A stretch of 64,000 nucleotides of DNA from an uncultured Pseudomonadota bacterium (GTDB lineage Bacteria > Pseudomonadota > Gammaproteobacteria > CAJXQU01). Each line of letters begins with the position of its first letter. Within the stretch, counting starts at the first letter, position 1. Location of the stretch: contig CAJXQU010000004.1 in assembly GCA_913058255.1 (NCBI GenBank), positions 1 to 64,000 on the forward strand, in the 5' to 3' direction. This document shows positions 62,862-64,000 of this stretch, piece after piece. The notes under the pieces were generated by a model, which was not told where the DNA came from, did not search any database, and worked only from the letters and a program-made list of their open reading frames with translations. The position numbers were made by a program, and so were the translations under genes.

Positions 62862-63347
62862 ATGATAGATCGAGATGGATTCAGAGCAAACGTTGGAATC
62901 ATTCTGACCAATGATAATGCCGATGTTTTTTGGGCGCGCCGGATAGGTGGCGCAGATGCTTGGCAGTTTCCTCAAGGCGGTATTAAACGTGATGAAACAC
63001 CAGAAATGGCGATGTATCGTGAGCTGACCGAAGAGGTGGGGCTTGGTGCAGAACATGTTGATCTGGTGGGCTGTACGCAAAAATGGTTGCGCTATCGATT
63101 GCCTAAACGTTATATTCGTCATCATCAAAAACCTTTGTGTATTGGCCAAAAACAAATTTGGTTTGTATTAAAGCTGATCACTGAAGAATCCAATGTTGAT
63201 CTTGGCTTGGCTAACAAACCTGAGTTTGATGAATGGCAGTGGGTTGATTATTGGCGTCCTTTGGATGAGATTGTATCCTTTAAAAAGAATGTCTATCGCA
63301 AGGCGTTAATGGAGTTAGCTCCGCTCGTATTACCAAACTCTAAATAA
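62862..63347 (+). CDS. rppH: RNA pyrophosphohydrolase RppH
   Basis: 161 residues. It removes pyrophosphate from the 5' end of mRNAs, starting their decay. The Nudix box [17 protein letters not shown]...EEVGL is complete, and [15 protein letters not shown] plus WQFPQGG are RppH features. ATG at 62862; earlier in-frame non-ATG starts are ignored. Convergent with the next small gene. Confidence 0.95.
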   Translation: MIDRDGFRANVGIILTNDNADVFWARRIGGADAWQFPQGGIKRDETPEMAMYRELTEEVGLGAEHVDLVGCTQKWLRYRLPKRYIRHHQKPLCIGQKQIWFVLKLITEESNVDLGLANKPEFDEWQWVDYWRPLDEIVSFKKNVYRKALMELAPLVLPNSK

Positions 63348-63360
63348 TAGCTAGGACTTT

Positions 63361-63384
63361 AATAGTTTCTTCTAAAAAACTATT
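63361..63384 (+). terminator. Weak hairpin after rppH
   Basis: AATAGTTT pairs with AAACTATT around a short loop, between convergent genes. Followed by TTAA; weak. Confidence 0.4.
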
Positions 63385-63389
63385 TTAAC

Positions 63390-63755
63390 TTATTTAGACT
63401 TTAAGGCCATCAGTTCAGGCAGTAGTTTTTGTGCACTTTTCTGCGAAGCTTTGCGCAAGAAAAAGCGTCTAAAGTTTGGGTCTAGATTCATCTTCGTCAA
63501 ATTAGCATCAATTTCGGCAAGTGTCGTTTTACATGTTTCCATCGCGACATCTGCAACTTTACGAAAGTCTTCGTACTTATCTAAATTCACTTTAGCCTCT
63601 TTTTTCAGACATTCATCATATTTTCCACGACTCAGAATCATATATCTATGTTCTGCATCAGATAGCTCTGAAGGATAGCGATAAGTAGGTTCTGTATCTT
63701 CTACGGCCATCACTTGAAGGCTGACAATAGAAAGAAGGGTGATCAATAGTTTCAT
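63390..63755 (-). CDS. Small exported protein of unknown function
   Basis: 121 residues. A signal peptide (LLITLLSIVSLQVMA, about 3-17) precedes a mainly helical, Lys/Glu-rich mature region with Cys at about 49 and 75 (KYDECLKKE and METCKTTL) that could form a disulfide. No family recognised. It lies 3 bases after a gene that enters from the right edge, so the two form one operon. Confidence 0.7.
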   Translation of the reverse strand: MKLLITLLSIVSLQVMAVEDTEPTYRYPSELSDAEHRYMILSRGKYDECLKKEAKVNLDKYEDFRKVADVAMETCKTTLAEIDANLTKMNLDPNFRRFFLRKASQKSAQKLLPELMALKSK

Positions 63756-63758
63756 AGT

Positions 63759-64000
63759 TTATTCCACAAAGTTTACGATTTGAATTTCCCAAGATTGCTT
63801 GCGACCATCAACTTCCGTACAGCCGAGCTTAACAGGCTCTGCACCGGGTTCAAGGACCCCTATGGTGAGTCCTGCTTGGCGTTTGCCTGCAAACATACGA
63901 TTAAAACGATATTTAATTTTCTTATCATTGTGATTGTTTTTAACGACTTGAAGCTTTCCACCACTGCTTAGGTTTTGACACCGTCCATCAGGCTGAGAAA
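63759..64000 (-). CDS. 3' end of an unrecognised gene (continues beyond window)
   Basis: A minus-strand frame is open from the right edge to a TAA at 63759-63761, about 79 codons. It reads GGKLQVVKNNHNDKKIKY, MFAGKRQAGLTIGVLE, KLGCTEVDGRKQSWEIQI. This looks like the C-terminal beta-rich part of a small protein, with two Cys. The stop is 3 bases before the next gene, supporting that it is real. No family is recognised; the 5' part lies outside. Confidence 0.6.
   Translation of the reverse strand, partial: SQPDGRCQNLSSGGKLQVVKNNHNDKKIKYRFNRMFAGKRQAGLTIGVLEPGAEPVKLGCTEVDGRKQSWEIQIVNFVE

Overview
The window looks like a chromosomal segment of an aerobic, moderately AT-rich gammaproteobacterium. 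The evidence is its gene families: MutS, HtpG, RhlE, RppH, the sucA-sucB-lpd order, an aa3-type oxidase cluster with CtaG and SURF1, a PhaR/PhaA/PhaB set, a hopanoid pathway, and a GTP-type PEP carboxykinase. I cannot name a genus. A formaldehyde-activating-enzyme homologue and a squalene-synthase-type hopanoid locus recall methanotrophs and methylotrophs, but the homologue lacks the usual catalytic His, so I do not claim methylotrophy. No rRNA, tRNA, CRISPR array or complete insertion sequence was recognised.

Layout. 1-2.4 kb is accessory: the 3' end of an Rhs gene with a membrane-type putative immunity gene, two copies of a GGGGTCAGA-type repeat, and a Fic gene. 2.4-7.4 kb holds mutS and an operon of two DUF1538 membrane proteins, a PII-like protein and a CBS-pair protein. 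7.5-14.4 kb holds htpG, phaA-phaB, phaR, arfB and rhlE. 14.4-15.2 kb is a decayed TauE/SafE (TSUP) permease gene. 15.3-25.6 kb carries pckG, a 1377-residue envelope protein of unknown function, and the hopanoid genes (squalene synthase, shc, hpnG). 25.7-32.3 kb holds OmpA-like envelope proteins, mscL, a HerA-like ATPase and a trypsin-like protein.

32.4-46.4 kb is electron transport: a 1236-residue Nfn-like fused flavo-iron-sulfur protein, a duplicated-domain c-type cytochrome, a PBP4-type carboxypeptidase, and the cytochrome oxidase locus in two divergent halves (ctaC-ctaD-small ORF-ctaG-ctaE rightward; SURF1, SCO-like, ctaB and a small membrane protein leftward). Heme A synthase ctaA is not in the locus. 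46.4-54 kb is mixed: an IS30 remnant, a structured GC-rich element, the Fae-like gene, DUF937, sixA, metY, a Sel1 protein, a chalcone-isomerase-like protein and a TMEM143-type protein. 54-62 kb is TCA cycle: lpd, sucB and sucA diverge from gltA and mdh. The right end has a HAD phosphatase, rppH and two small secreted or unknown genes.

How it fits together: gltA, sucAB-lpd and mdh feed respiration that ends at the ctaCDE oxidase; pckG links oxaloacetate to gluconeogenesis; phaA/phaB divert acetyl-CoA to polyhydroxybutyrate under PhaR; squalene synthase, Shc and HpnG make hopanoid membrane lipids. The parts least explained by known biology are the DUF1538/PII/CBS operon, the fused Nfn-like enzyme, the 1377-residue protein beside the hopanoid genes, the His-less Fae homologue, and the multibranch element at about 47.06 kb.
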